A program made the translations under genes and the position numbers. DNA of 64,000 bases from Opitutaceae bacterium. GTDB taxonomy: Bacteria; Verrucomicrobiota; Verrucomicrobiia; Opitutales; Opitutaceae. Within the stretch, counting starts at the first letter, position 1. Every line of letters begins with the position of its first letter. Shown in pieces: positions 25,956 through 34,318 of the stretch. Location of the stretch: positions 1 to 64,000 of the forward strand of contig JAQTYQ010000012.1 of the NCBI GenBank assembly GCA_028688225.1. Reading direction: 5' to 3'. The notes beneath the pieces were generated by a model. It was given only the letters and a program-made list of their open reading frames with translations. It had not been told where the DNA came from and ran no database searches.

Positions 25956-27119
25956 ATGATCGCTTCCATCCGCTGCCGTCATTTCACCGACCCCGTCATC
26001 GTTTTCTGCCTCGCGGTGCTCTGCGCTGTCGGAGCCGCCCGCCTGAACGCTGAAAGTCGGATCCGTTACGAAGTCGTGTTCCCCGACCTGCCTGGCTACC
26101 TCACGCTCAAGTGCGACTTCCACATGCATACCGTCTTCTCTGACGGGCAGGTGTGGCCGACGATCCGCGTGGAAGAGGCCTGGCGCGACGGGCTCGATGT
26201 AATCGCCATCACCGACCACAACGAATACCGGCCCTACCAGGACGACCTGACCCCGAAGGCCGGCCGTTCCTATGAACTCGCCCGGCCGGCGGCGGAGGGC
26301 CTCGGTCTGCTGCTGATCCGCGGCTGCGAGATCACACGCGACGAGCCGCCGGGCCACCTCAACGCCCTGTTTCTGCAGGACATCGCGGCAGTGCGGCGTG
26401 ACGACTCGCGCGCAGCCGTCAAATCGGCCGCCGAGCAGGGCGCGTTTATCTTCTGGAATCATCCTGCCTGGAAACAACCCGAGGGCCAGGCAGTGTGGTA
26501 CGACCTGCAGGAGGAGTTTCTCCGCAACGGCTGGCTCAAGGGCGTGGAAATTGTAAACGGAAACGACTACGATCCCGTTGTCCACGGCTGGGCCGTCAAC
26601 AAGTCCCTGACGATAATGGGGGATTCCGATATCCACGCGGTCATCGATTGGGAATATGAGCGTTCGCGCGGTCGGCTCCGCCCGATGACTCTGGTTTTCG
26701 CCACGGCAAAAACTGAAATCGCGGTCAAAGAGGCGTTGCTGGCCCGGCGAACGGTGGTGTTCAGCTGCGGCCGCCTTTACGGGGATGCGTCGTTGCTGCG
26801 CCCGTTGGTGCAGCAATCCATCGAACTGCTCACGCCGGTGGTGGTGCTCCACGGCGGCTCCCAGGCTATTGTCCAGCTTCGCAACCGCTCGGCGGCGCCA
26901 CTACGCATCGAGTTCACGCAAGCCGTTGCCGGCATCACCACGCCTCGCAAACTTGATCTCGATCCCCAAGCCATTACGGCCTTCGACCTCGGCCTTCTGG
27001 CCGACACCAAGGCGGGGGTGCGGATGCTCGCCCTGGCCTGTCAGGTGACGAATGCGCTCACGGCGCCTAACCAGCCGCTGACGATCGACTTGCAACTGCA
27101 AGTGCGCGTGGAGCCTTAG
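25956..27119 (+). CDS. Exported PHP-domain metal-dependent phosphoesterase
   Basis: The 387-residue protein starts with a signal peptide (VIVFCLAVLCAVGAARLNAES, cleavage near residue 33). A PHP domain follows: metal-binding LKCDFHMHTVFSDGQVWP (HxH), the ITDHNEY motif, RGCEITRDEPPGHLNALFL, FIFWNHPAWKQ and IMGDSDIHAVIDWE. The C-terminal 120 residues resemble a beta-sandwich (VVLHGGSQAIVQLRNRSAAPLRIEF). Secreted PHP proteins of this layout occur near polysaccharide or phosphate-ester degradation genes in related bacteria; the substrate is unknown. The ATG at 25956 was selected because it begins the signal peptide. Confidence 0.87.
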   Translation: MIASIRCRHFTDPVIVFCLAVLCAVGAARLNAESRIRYEVVFPDLPGYLTLKCDFHMHTVFSDGQVWPTIRVEEAWRDGLDVIAITDHNEYRPYQDDLTPKAGRSYELARPAAEGLGLLLIRGCEITRDEPPGHLNALFLQDIAAVRRDDSRAAVKSAAEQGAFIFWNHPAWKQPEGQAVWYDLQEEFLRNGWLKGVEIVNGNDYDPVVHGWAVNKSLTIMGDSDIHAVIDWEYERSRGRLRPMTLVFATAKTEIAVKEALLARRTVVFSCGRLYGDASLLRPLVQQSIELLTPVVVLHGGSQAIVQLRNRSAAPLRIEFTQAVAGITTPRKLDLDPQAITAFDLGLLADTKAGVRMLALACQVTNALTAPNQPLTIDLQLQVRVEP

Positions 27120-27130
27120 CCGGCTTCGCA

Positions 27131-27148
27131 GCGTCGGTCCACCGACGC
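27131..27148. terminator. Hairpin between convergent PHP gene and menB
   Basis: Perfect 8-bp arms GCGTCGGT and ACCGACGC around CC fill the 35-bp convergent gap. There is no T-tract. The position suggests a shared bidirectional terminator. Confidence 0.5.
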
Positions 27149-27154
27149 CATATC

Positions 27155-27988
27155 CTACGGCAGCCAGGGGCGCTTGCGGGCATCGGGTTTGCGCTTCTCG
27201 CGCTGGGCGCGGTGAAATTCCTTCGCCTCCTCGGTCATGTAGTAGAGCAGCGTGGCGTTGCCGGCGAGTTCCTGCAGGCCTGCCTGGCCGTCGACGTCGG
27301 CATTGAAGGCGCTCTTCAGGCAGCGGATGGCCAGCGGGCTGTGCTGGAGAATCTCGCGGGCCCATTTGATGCCCTCCGCCTCCAGCCGGGCGACAGGCAC
27401 GACGGCGTTGACCAGCCCCATTGCGAGCGCCTGCGGCGCCGAATACTGGCGGCAGAGGTACCAGATCTCGCGGGCTTTTTTCTGCCCGACGATGCGAGCC
27501 AGGTAGCTGGAGCCGAACCCGCCGTCGAAACTTCCCATCCTCGGCCCCACTTGGCCGAAGACGGCGTTGTCGGCCGCGAGGGTGAGGTCGCAGACGACGT
27601 GCAGCACATGGCCGCCGCCGATCGCGTAGCCGGCGACGAGCGCGATCACGACCTTGGGCATCGAGCGGATGAGCCGCTGCAGGTCGAGGACATTGAGGCG
27701 CGGCACTCCGGCCTCGTCCACATACCCGGCATGGCCCCGCACGGTCTGGTCCCCACCGGAGCAGAAGGCATATTTGCCGTCGGTATGCGGCCCGGCGCCC
27801 GTGAGCAGCACCACGCCGATGGTCTGGTCCTCCCGCGCATCGGCAAAGGCGTCGTACATCTCGGACACCGTGCGCGGGCGGAAGGCGTTGCGCTTGGCGG
27901 GACGATTGATGGTGATCTTCGCGATCCCGTCCGCCTTGTGGTACAGGATGTCCTCGTAGGTTTTGGCGGCCTGCCACTGGATGCTCAT
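27155..27988 (-). CDS. menB: 1,4-dihydroxy-2-naphthoyl-CoA synthase
   Basis: Crotonase-fold enzyme that cyclises o-succinylbenzoyl-CoA in menaquinone synthesis. The 277-residue protein carries MenB-specific features: [83 protein letters not shown], and the C-terminal [20 protein letters not shown]. The [13 protein letters not shown] stretch separates MenB from other enoyl-CoA hydratases. It is a single gene; menD and menF lie 3.5-8 kb further on the same strand, with unrelated genes between. Confidence 0.97.
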   Translation of the reverse strand: MSIQWQAAKTYEDILYHKADGIAKITINRPAKRNAFRPRTVSEMYDAFADAREDQTIGVVLLTGAGPHTDGKYAFCSGGDQTVRGHAGYVDEAGVPRLNVLDLQRLIRSMPKVVIALVAGYAIGGGHVLHVVCDLTLAADNAVFGQVGPRMGSFDGGFGSSYLARIVGQKKAREIWYLCRQYSAPQALAMGLVNAVVPVARLEAEGIKWAREILQHSPLAIRCLKSAFNADVDGQAGLQELAGNATLLYYMTEEAKEFHRAQREKRKPDARKRPWLP

Positions 27989-28293
27989 GGGGAAAGCGTG
28001 GAATCATTGCCGGCGGTTGTCGACTGGTTCGCAATCCGGAAAATGGGCCCGGGTCCAGTCCTGGAATAGGCCATTCAAAGCCGCTCCACCCGGCGCCGTG
28101 CGAGCAGGGTTGACGTGCTCCATGACCGCTTTGGTGTAACGATCGTTACATCAAAGCGGTCATCGCCTCTCCGCTGCCGTGGGCGCGCCGAGGCGGCGGC
28201 AAAACACCGACGACGATTCGGCAAGCCATTTCATCTCCGCCGGCGGAAACTGCTTGGACAGTGCTCCAAGATCGGCGAATATCGCCGGTTCTT
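27989..28293. promoter_or_regulatory. Divergent menB/kup intergenic region with long palindrome
   Basis: This 305-bp region separates menB (left) from kup (right). It holds no plausible gene. Its main feature is the 42-bp palindrome at 28122-28163, placed where it could control either gene. I do not recognise a c-di-AMP or other K-responsive riboswitch before kup. Confidence 0.6.
28122..28163. promoter_or_regulatory. 42-bp near-perfect palindrome with core TGTAACGATCGTTACA
   Basis: 21-bp arms without a spacer mismatch at a single pair. The outer part is ATGACCGCTTTG / CAAAGCGGTCAT, and the inner 16 bp is identical to the core of the palindrome at 9834-9863. It lies 134 bp upstream of menB and 131 bp upstream of kup. 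A dimeric regulator's operator is plausible; a mobile palindromic repeat is the alternative. Confidence 0.6.
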
Positions 28294-30186
28294 ATGACCC
28301 AGCCGGAACAGAAGCACCCGGGCCGCACGGCGCAGATGGCGCTGACGGTCGGCGCCCTCGGGGTCGTGTTCGGCGACATCGGCACGAGTCCGCTTTACAC
28401 GATGCGCGAGTGCATCGCGCACCTGCCGCCGATCGAACGGACCGAAGGCATCCTCGGCATCCTGTCGTTGATGTTCTGGTCGTTGACCGCGGTCGTGACG
28501 CTGAAATACCTGGTGTTCGTCATGCGGGCGGACAACCGGGGGGAAGGCGGCATCTTCGCCCTGCTGGCCCTGAGCCGGGCCGATCAGCCGCGAGGCGCCA
28601 CCCGCGGCATCGGGGTGATGACGCTGATCATCCTCTTCGGCGCCGCCCTGCTTTATGGCGACGGCATCATCACACCCGCCATCTCGGTGCTGGGCGCGGC
28701 GGAGGGCTTCACCAGCCTGAGCGACCACTTTACGCCCTTTGTGAAACCGATCGCGTGCGTGATCCTCGCCCTGCTTTTCCTGTTCCAACCCAAGGGGACC
28801 AAGACGATCGGCGGCGTCTTCGGCCCGGTCATGTTGGTCTGGTTTGCCGTCCTGGCACTGCTGGGAATCTGGCATGTGGCCCAGGCGCCCGGCGTGCTTG
28901 CGGCCCTCAATCCGCTGAAAGGACTGCGCCTGCTGACCCTCCATCCCCACTACCTCATCCCGCTGCTGGGGGTCATCGTCTTGACCATCACTGGCACCGA
29001 GGCGCTCTACGCCGACATGGGCCATTTCGGCCGGCGGGCCATCGCCCGAGCCTGGCTGGCCTTCGCGTTCCCCGCCCTGGTGTTGAATTACTTTGGCGAG
29101 GGCGCCTACGCCATCACCCATCCGACCGCGACGGACAATCCGTTCTTCGCGCTTGCTCCCGATGGCCTGCCCCGGCTGCTGTTGATCGTGCTTTCGATCA
29201 TCGCCGCGGTCATCGCGAGCCAGGCGTTGATTTCCGGCACCTACTCGCTCACGCGCCAGGCCATCCAGCTCGGTTACTTCCCGCGCCTGACCGTGCTGCA
29301 CACCAATCCGGATCAGCGGGGGCAGATCTACATGCCGCTGGTCAATGCGGCGCTGGCCTTCGGCTCGATTGCCATGGTGCTGGGCTTTCGTTCCACCTCC
29401 AATCTGGCGGGCGCCTACGGCATTGCCGTCACCGGCACGATGGCGGTGACCACGCTGGCGCTTTACCTCGTCATGGTGCGCAACTGGCGCTGGCCGGTGT
29501 GGCGCGCCCTGCCGTTGTGCCTCGTGTTCCTGATCATTGACGTCGCCTTCTTTTGTTCAAACCTGCACAAGTTTGCCGCCGGCGGCTGGCTGCCGCTGGC
29601 CGCAGCAGTCGTGGTTCTGGCCATCATGCACACCTGGAAGAGCGGACGCACCGAGATCCAGGAAAAGGTCTACAGCGGCGCCATCAACGAGCTGGAGCTC
29701 TCCATGATCGCCCGGAGCAAGTCAATCGTCCGCGTGCCGGGCAGCGCGGTGTTCATGGCGGCCTCGCCCAAGGGAGTGCCGCTGGCCCTGCTGCATCACC
29801 TCAAGTCCAACAAGTGCCTCCAGCAGACCACGGTGCTGCTCACCATCAGTTTCGAGGAGATCCCCCAGGTGCCGCCGGCGGAGCGCCTGGTCCTGACCAA
29901 CGAGGGCGAGGGCGTGTGGCGCGCCGTCGGCTACTACGGCTACATGGAATCGCCCGACGTCGGGGCGCTGTGCGAAGAGCTCAAGGCGCGCGGCGTGCCG
30001 CTCAAGCCGCAGGAGGTCACCTTCTACTTCAACCGCGAGATGATCATCTCCGGCGGCAACGCGCGCATGTGGGAATGGCAGAAGGCCTTCTACGCCTTCC
30101 TCAGCCGCAATGCGCGCCCGGTCAAGGACTACTACAAGGTCCTGCCCACCCAGGTCATCGAGATCGGGCTGCCCGTCCAGCTCTGA
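28294..30186 (+). CDS. kup: Kup-type potassium uptake transporter
   Basis: Low-affinity K+/H+ symporter, 630 residues, with about 12 membrane segments in the first 440 residues and a C-terminal cytoplasmic domain (SNKCLQQTTVLLTISFEEIPQVP). Signature motifs are GALGVVFGDIGTSPLYTMRE, DNRGEGGIFALLAL, LLYGDGIITPAISVLGA, TGTEALYADMGHFGRRAI and YSLTRQAIQLGYFPRL. The ATG at 28294 matches Kup N-termini. The gene for a cNMP-binding histidine kinase begins 76 bp downstream on the same strand, suggesting K+-linked signalling. Confidence 0.97.
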   Translation: MTQPEQKHPGRTAQMALTVGALGVVFGDIGTSPLYTMRECIAHLPPIERTEGILGILSLMFWSLTAVVTLKYLVFVMRADNRGEGGIFALLALSRADQPRGATRGIGVMTLIILFGAALLYGDGIITPAISVLGAAEGFTSLSDHFTPFVKPIACVILALLFLFQPKGTKTIGGVFGPVMLVWFAVLALLGIWHVAQAPGVLAALNPLKGLRLLTLHPHYLIPLLGVIVLTITGTEALYADMGHFGRRAIARAWLAFAFPALVLNYFGEGAYAITHPTATDNPFFALAPDGLPRLLLIVLSIIAAVIASQALISGTYSLTRQAIQLGYFPRLTVLHTNPDQRGQIYMPLVNAALAFGSIAMVLGFRSTSNLAGAYGIAVTGTMAVTTLALYLVMVRNWRWPVWRALPLCLVFLIIDVAFFCSNLHKFAAGGWLPLAAAVVVLAIMHTWKSGRTEIQEKVYSGAINELELSMIARSKSIVRVPGSAVFMAASPKGVPLALLHHLKSNKCLQQTTVLLTISFEEIPQVPPAERLVLTNEGEGVWRAVGYYGYMESPDVGALCEELKARGVPLKPQEVTFYFNREMIISGGNARMWEWQKAFYAFLSRNARPVKDYYKVLPTQVIEIGLPVQL

Positions 30187-30262
30187 GCGCCACGGGCGCC
30201 GGCCCGGTTTTGCTCGACTCGCCCCGGCGCCGTTGCTGGCATGCCCCCGGCTTTCGCATTCT

Positions 30263-31357
30263 ATGGAAATGCTGGAACATCGCTTCTTCCGCTATTTTCC
30301 TCCCGAGCATGCGAAACGGCTGGCCCGGACCGCGCGCCGGGTGAAATTCCCCGCGCGCCGGATCATTTTCGAGGAGGACGACGCCTCGGATGCCATTTAT
30401 CTCGTGCTGTCCGGCCGGGTAGAGATTCTCAAGCACTCGATCGGCGAGCATTACCACACCCTGGCCTACGCCAGTGAAAACGATTACTTCGGCGAGCTGG
30501 GCGTGCTCGACGGCAGCGGCCGCAGCGCCCGCGCCCTGACGCTGACCAAAGTCACGGCCGCCCTGCTGCCGCGCCGGGTCTTCCTCGAGGTGCTGAGCCA
30601 ATGCCCGTGGGAAACGACCATGGGACTGTTCATGCACGTGATCGCGAACCTGCGGGAGACCGATGCCCGCTTCGTGGAGGAGGTGATCCGCAAGGAAAAG
30701 ATCACGCTGATCGGCGAGATGGCCAACAGCATCCTGCACGATTTCCGCAGCCCCGTGACCTCCATCCGGCTCGCGCTTGGCAGCATCAGCAAGCACGCCG
30801 ACCATGCGGCCACCCGCCAGGCCTGCGAGACGGTCAACCGGCAGCTCCGGCGCATGAGTTCCATGGTCGAGGACGTGCTCCAGTACGCCCGGGGCGATTC
30901 CCGCCTCGACCGGCGGCCCGTGTCCATGCACGAACTCTTTGCCGATCTCCTCTCCCTCAATGCCGACGCCCTCCGCGCCGCCGGCGTCACCGTGCAAGTC
31001 CGGGCCGCCAATCTGATCGTCGTGCTGGATCACGATCGCATGATCCGGGTGCTGCAGAACCTCCTGTCCAACGCCATCGAAGCCATCGGACACGCCGGCA
31101 ATGGCATCATCGTCCTTTCGGCCCGCGCCCGCAAAGGCGCTTGTGTCATCTCCATGCACGACAACGGCCACGGCCTCCCCAAGGTCATCTGGAGCACGCT
31201 CTTCCAGCCGTTCACCACCTACGGCAAGGCGGGCGGCACCGGTCTCGGGCTGGCCATCGCCAAGGGCATCGTCAACGCGCACGGCGGCGAAATCACCTTC
31301 GAGTCGAAGAAAGACGCCGGCACAACCTTCCACATCCGCCTGCCCCTGCCGGCGTGA
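30263..31357 (+). CDS. Soluble histidine kinase with N-terminal cyclic-nucleotide-binding domain
   Basis: The 364-residue protein has no membrane segment. A CRP-like cNMP-binding beta-roll occupies about residues 10-125 (IIFEEDDASDAIYLVLSGRVEIL; ENDYFGELGVLDGSGRSARALT). A DHp helix follows with the phospho-acceptor His in NSILHDFRSPVTSIRLAL (H159). An HATPase domain has N-box NLLSNAIEAIGHAGNG, HDNGHGLPK and GGTGLGLAIAKGIVNAHGGE. It probably senses a small ligand or intracellular state. No response regulator is adjacent. The position just downstream of kup suggests co-transcription. Confidence 0.9.
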   Translation: MEMLEHRFFRYFPPEHAKRLARTARRVKFPARRIIFEEDDASDAIYLVLSGRVEILKHSIGEHYHTLAYASENDYFGELGVLDGSGRSARALTLTKVTAALLPRRVFLEVLSQCPWETTMGLFMHVIANLRETDARFVEEVIRKEKITLIGEMANSILHDFRSPVTSIRLALGSISKHADHAATRQACETVNRQLRRMSSMVEDVLQYARGDSRLDRRPVSMHELFADLLSLNADALRAAGVTVQVRAANLIVVLDHDRMIRVLQNLLSNAIEAIGHAGNGIIVLSARARKGACVISMHDNGHGLPKVIWSTLFQPFTTYGKAGGTGLGLAIAKGIVNAHGGEITFESKKDAGTTFHIRLPLPA

Positions 31358-31497
31358 AAAGGAATTCGGCATGCGCCGAATTCCTAACCCGGCCAAGGCG
31401 GCCCGGCTGTTTGCTTGGGGACGTGACGCCCTGTCGCGTGCCGTCGCATCGACCGGTGCCGCCGCTCCAGTCATTCCTTCGCCTGCAAGCCTGTCTC

Positions 31498-33252
31498 CTA
31501 CAGTGCAAACGCCCGCTCCGCCGCCTGGGATCCGGCGGCGAACAGTTCCCGCCGGAGAACGGCGTCGCGCTTGCGGTCCGTCCGCAATTCGAGCACCCGC
31601 AGACCCTTTGCCGGCAACGCCGAAATGAGTTTCCGAAAGTGGGCCCAGTCGCGCACCAACACGTGCCCGACCCCGTAAGCAGAGCACAGTTTGGCGAAGT
31701 CGACCTCCTGGGGCGTGGCGAAGAATTCCTCAAATGGGGGATCGAATTTTGCCACCGGCAGCATCTCAAAAATCCCGCCGCCGTGGTTGTTGATGAGCAC
31801 GACGGTCAGGCTGCCGCGCAACTTCGGACGCAACAGGAACCCGTTCGTGTCGTGCAGCAGCGCCAGATCGCCGGTGAGCAGCACCGCCGGCCGGTTGCCC
31901 TGCGCCACGCCGAGCGCGGTCGAGAGCGTGCCGTCGATGCCGTTCGCGCCGCGGTTGAAAAACGCCTGGCACCGCCGGCCACCGGGCGTCCAGAAAAACT
32001 CCACGTCGCGCACCGGCATGCTGCTGGCGATGAACAGCGGCGTGCGCGCCGGCAGATGCTGCGAAAGCATCCAGGCCGCCTTGCCCTCGAAGGGAAAGCT
32101 CGGAATCGAAAGCCGGCGTCCAAGGGCCGCCGAGGCGGCCTGATCGGCGCGCCGCCACGCGCGGGCGTAGCTGGCCGGCGCCCGACGGCCGGCCGGCCGC
32201 GCAACCGTGAGTTCCACGACCGGGCACCGCAGGTGGCGGGTGCGGCCATGCAGCGCATCATGGTTGTCCGCGTCGGCGGCAACCAGCCACACGTCGGCCG
32301 CGTCCGCCGTCAGCCACTGACGAAGTTGCTTGCTGGTGGGCCAGCCGTCGAGGCAGAGGATGGCCTCCGGCTTGAGGCGCGCCGCCAGCGCGGGCGAGCG
32401 GAGAATGGCATTGTAGTTGGCGATCGGCCGGAGATTTCGTCCGGGAAAATGGCGCAGGGGTGAAAGCCCGTCGGCCAGCACCGGCCAGCCCAGCGTCGCA
32501 GACAGCCGGCCCACTGCCGCGCAGTACGCCGCGGGGTCTGCCGGCTGGGCCGGGCCGGCGATGATCAGGCCGCGGACGCCCTTGGGCGGGTCAAAGACGA
32601 CACCGGTCTTTGCCGGCGGATGCGGCGCCTGCACATGGGAGAAAAACAACTCCGCCTTGATCCGGGGCCGCAGCTTTTCCGCCAAGCCGTCGTCCACCGG
32701 CGGCAGCGGATCGCGGAACGGCGCGTTGAGGTGCACCGGTCCGGCGACCGGATCCAGCGTCCGGGCAAAGGCGTGCATGACCGTCTGGCGCGCATAGCGC
32801 AGCAGATCAAGATTCGCCTCGGGCACGGCCAGCTCATGGTAGAAATTCACGTAGCCGCCGTAGAGTTTCTGCTGGTCGATCGCCTGGCCGGAGGCGCAGG
32901 CGCGCAGCTCCGGCGGCCGGTCGGCGGTGAACACGAGCAGCGGCGCGCCGCTCTCATGCGCCTCGATGACCGCGGGCAGGAAGTTGGCCGCCGCCGTGCC
33001 CGACGTGCACAGAAGCGCCGTCGGCCGGCGGCGCTGCCGCGCGAGCCCGAGGGCGAAAAATGCCGCCGACCGCTCGTCGAGCATCGGGATGGCCTCGATG
33101 CGCGGATGGCGCGCGAACGCGAAGGTCAGCGGCGCCGAACGCGAGCCGGGTGACACGACGACGTGCCGCAGCCCGAGCCGGGCCAGCGTTTCGACGAGCA
33201 CGCTGCACCAAAGGCTGTTCGTATTGCGGAAGTCGAGGATAGAGGCCGCCAT
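31498..33252 (-). CDS. menD: 2-succinyl-5-enolpyruvyl-6-hydroxy-3-cyclohexene-1-carboxylate synthase
   Basis: ThDP enzyme adding succinyl-semialdehyde to isochorismate in menaquinone synthesis. The 584 residues match MenD. Visible motifs are NTNSLWCSVLVETLARLGLRHVVVSPGSRSAPL at the N-terminus, DERSAAFFALGLARQ (catalytic Glu), LLCTSGTAAANFLPAVIEA, LVFTADRPPELR and QAIDQQKLYG. The ThDP-binding stretch LLTGDLALLHDTNGFLL ends in NNHGGGIFEMLP. I use the ATG at 33252 (MAASILDFRNTN); 33 upstream in-frame residues lack homology. menF follows on the same strand at lower frequency of linkage, with an unrelated + strand gene between. Confidence 0.97.
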   Translation of the reverse strand: MAASILDFRNTNSLWCSVLVETLARLGLRHVVVSPGSRSAPLTFAFARHPRIEAIPMLDERSAAFFALGLARQRRRPTALLCTSGTAAANFLPAVIEAHESGAPLLVFTADRPPELRACASGQAIDQQKLYGGYVNFYHELAVPEANLDLLRYARQTVMHAFARTLDPVAGPVHLNAPFRDPLPPVDDGLAEKLRPRIKAELFFSHVQAPHPPAKTGVVFDPPKGVRGLIIAGPAQPADPAAYCAAVGRLSATLGWPVLADGLSPLRHFPGRNLRPIANYNAILRSPALAARLKPEAILCLDGWPTSKQLRQWLTADAADVWLVAADADNHDALHGRTRHLRCPVVELTVARPAGRRAPASYARAWRRADQAASAALGRRLSIPSFPFEGKAAWMLSQHLPARTPLFIASSMPVRDVEFFWTPGGRRCQAFFNRGANGIDGTLSTALGVAQGNRPAVLLTGDLALLHDTNGFLLRPKLRGSLTVVLINNHGGGIFEMLPVAKFDPPFEEFFATPQEVDFAKLCSAYGVGHVLVRDWAHFRKLISALPAKGLRVLELRTDRKRDAVLRRELFAAGSQAAERAFAL

Positions 33253-33512
33253 TTTTCCAACCACTAATTCACACTCATGGACACTACTGAAGCAATTAGT
33301 GAGGGCCAGTGTGCTGGAATGGGCTTCGGAGAGCAATGCATCAGGCAGCACGCATTAAAAATTGCCGGACCGGACGCCCCCGGTTATACGCCAAGCATGG
33401 CGAGCAAACCGGCCGCATCTTTTCTGGCTTCGGCCCGCGGCGGATCCTCCCCGCGTAGCGATGATTCGCGAAACGCCGGCGGAATGTTCCCTGAGGGAAA
33501 GGAAGAAGACCC

Positions 33513-34184
33513 ATGATCAACAAACATCGATTGCTGTTGTCGGTTTTCGCCGTTGTGCTGGCAGTCAGGAGCCACGCTGTGCCGCCAACGATCCCCACGC
33601 TGCCCGCGCCCGTCCGTGATGGTCGCCTGACAGTAGAAACCGCCCTGAGCGCCCGCCGGTCCGTGCGGGAGTTTCGTCATGAGGCGCTGACGCTCACGCA
33701 CATCTCCCAGCTGCTGTGGGCGACCCAGGGCATCAGCGGGGCGGAAGGCGGACGAACCGCGCCCTCGGCCGGCGCGCTTTATCCGCTGGAGGTGTATGCC
33801 GTGATCGGCCGGGTGGAGAATCTCGCGCCCGGCGTTTATCGATATCGGCCGCAAGACCATGCCCTGGAGTACGTGGCCGGGGGCGACAGGCGGGCCGGCG
33901 TGGCCGCAGCGGCCCTGGGGCAGGGCTGGATTCAGGAAGCCCCGCTGGTTGTGGTCATTGCGGCGGTTTACAGTCGCACCACACGAAAGTATGGCCAGCG
34001 CGGTCACCGCTATGTACACATGGAGGCGGGCGGCGCCGGCGAGAATCTTTGCCTCCAGGCCGTTGCGCTGCAGCTGGGCACCACAGTCGTGGGCGCCTTT
34101 GACGACGCCGCGCTTCAGAAGCTTCTCCATCTGCCGCAAGACGAACAGCCTTTGGTGCTCATTCCCGTGGGCAAGCCGCGGTAA
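33513..34184 (+). CDS. Exported SagB/ThcOx-type nitroreductase family protein
   Basis: The 223-residue FMN-dependent oxidoreductase fold has an N-terminal signal peptide (LLLSVFAVVLAVRSHAV, cleavage near residue 22). Family features are LSARRSVREFRHEALTLTHISQLLWATQGI, RTAPSAGALYPLEVYAVIGRV, GVYRYRPQDHALEYVAGGDRR and HMEAGGAGENLCLQAVALQL. SagB-like enzymes oxidise azolines to azoles in peptide natural products. Here no precursor or cyclodehydratase is nearby, and the export signal is unusual, so the function is open. An AGGAAG-type Shine-Dalgarno precedes ATG 33513. A TGTAACG...CGTTACA palindrome follows the stop. Confidence 0.88.
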   Translation: MINKHRLLLSVFAVVLAVRSHAVPPTIPTLPAPVRDGRLTVETALSARRSVREFRHEALTLTHISQLLWATQGISGAEGGRTAPSAGALYPLEVYAVIGRVENLAPGVYRYRPQDHALEYVAGGDRRAGVAAAALGQGWIQEAPLVVVIAAVYSRTTRKYGQRGHRYVHMEAGGAGENLCLQAVALQLGTTVVGAFDDAALQKLLHLPQDEQPLVLIPVGKPR

Positions 34185-34222
34185 ATTGAGCAGATAGTTC
34201 CCGCCGAAGGCCCTGTGACGTT

Positions 34223-34241
34223 TGTAACGTATTACGTTACA
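34223..34241. promoter_or_regulatory. 19-bp palindrome TGTAACGTA-T-TACGTTACA
   Basis: Perfect 9-bp arms TGTAACGTA/TACGTTACA around a single T lie in the convergent gap after the nitroreductase and before the menF stop. The half-sites resemble those of the palindromes at 9834 and 28122, but the spacing differs. It may be a degenerate operator or part of a terminator. Confidence 0.45.
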
Positions 34242-34318
34242 TGCAGGATTGAAAGTTGCGGGAAAGCACCCGGAGCGCCGCGGGCGGTGAAGAATGCCCC
34301 TCCCTTTTGCCACACACG

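Noticed and set aside
27989-28293. Possible K+-related riboswitch before kup
   Set aside because: The region is dominated by the palindrome; I could not find the conserved c-di-AMP (ydaO) or M-box elements.
30155-31687. 510-codon antisense frame opposite the cNMP-binding kinase
   Set aside because: It shadows the kinase gene; composition and lack of motifs speak against coding.
33272-33306. Inverted CACTAATT...AATTAGTG in the menD upstream gap
   Set aside because: 8-bp arms with a long loop in a locally AT-richer stretch; could arise by chance.
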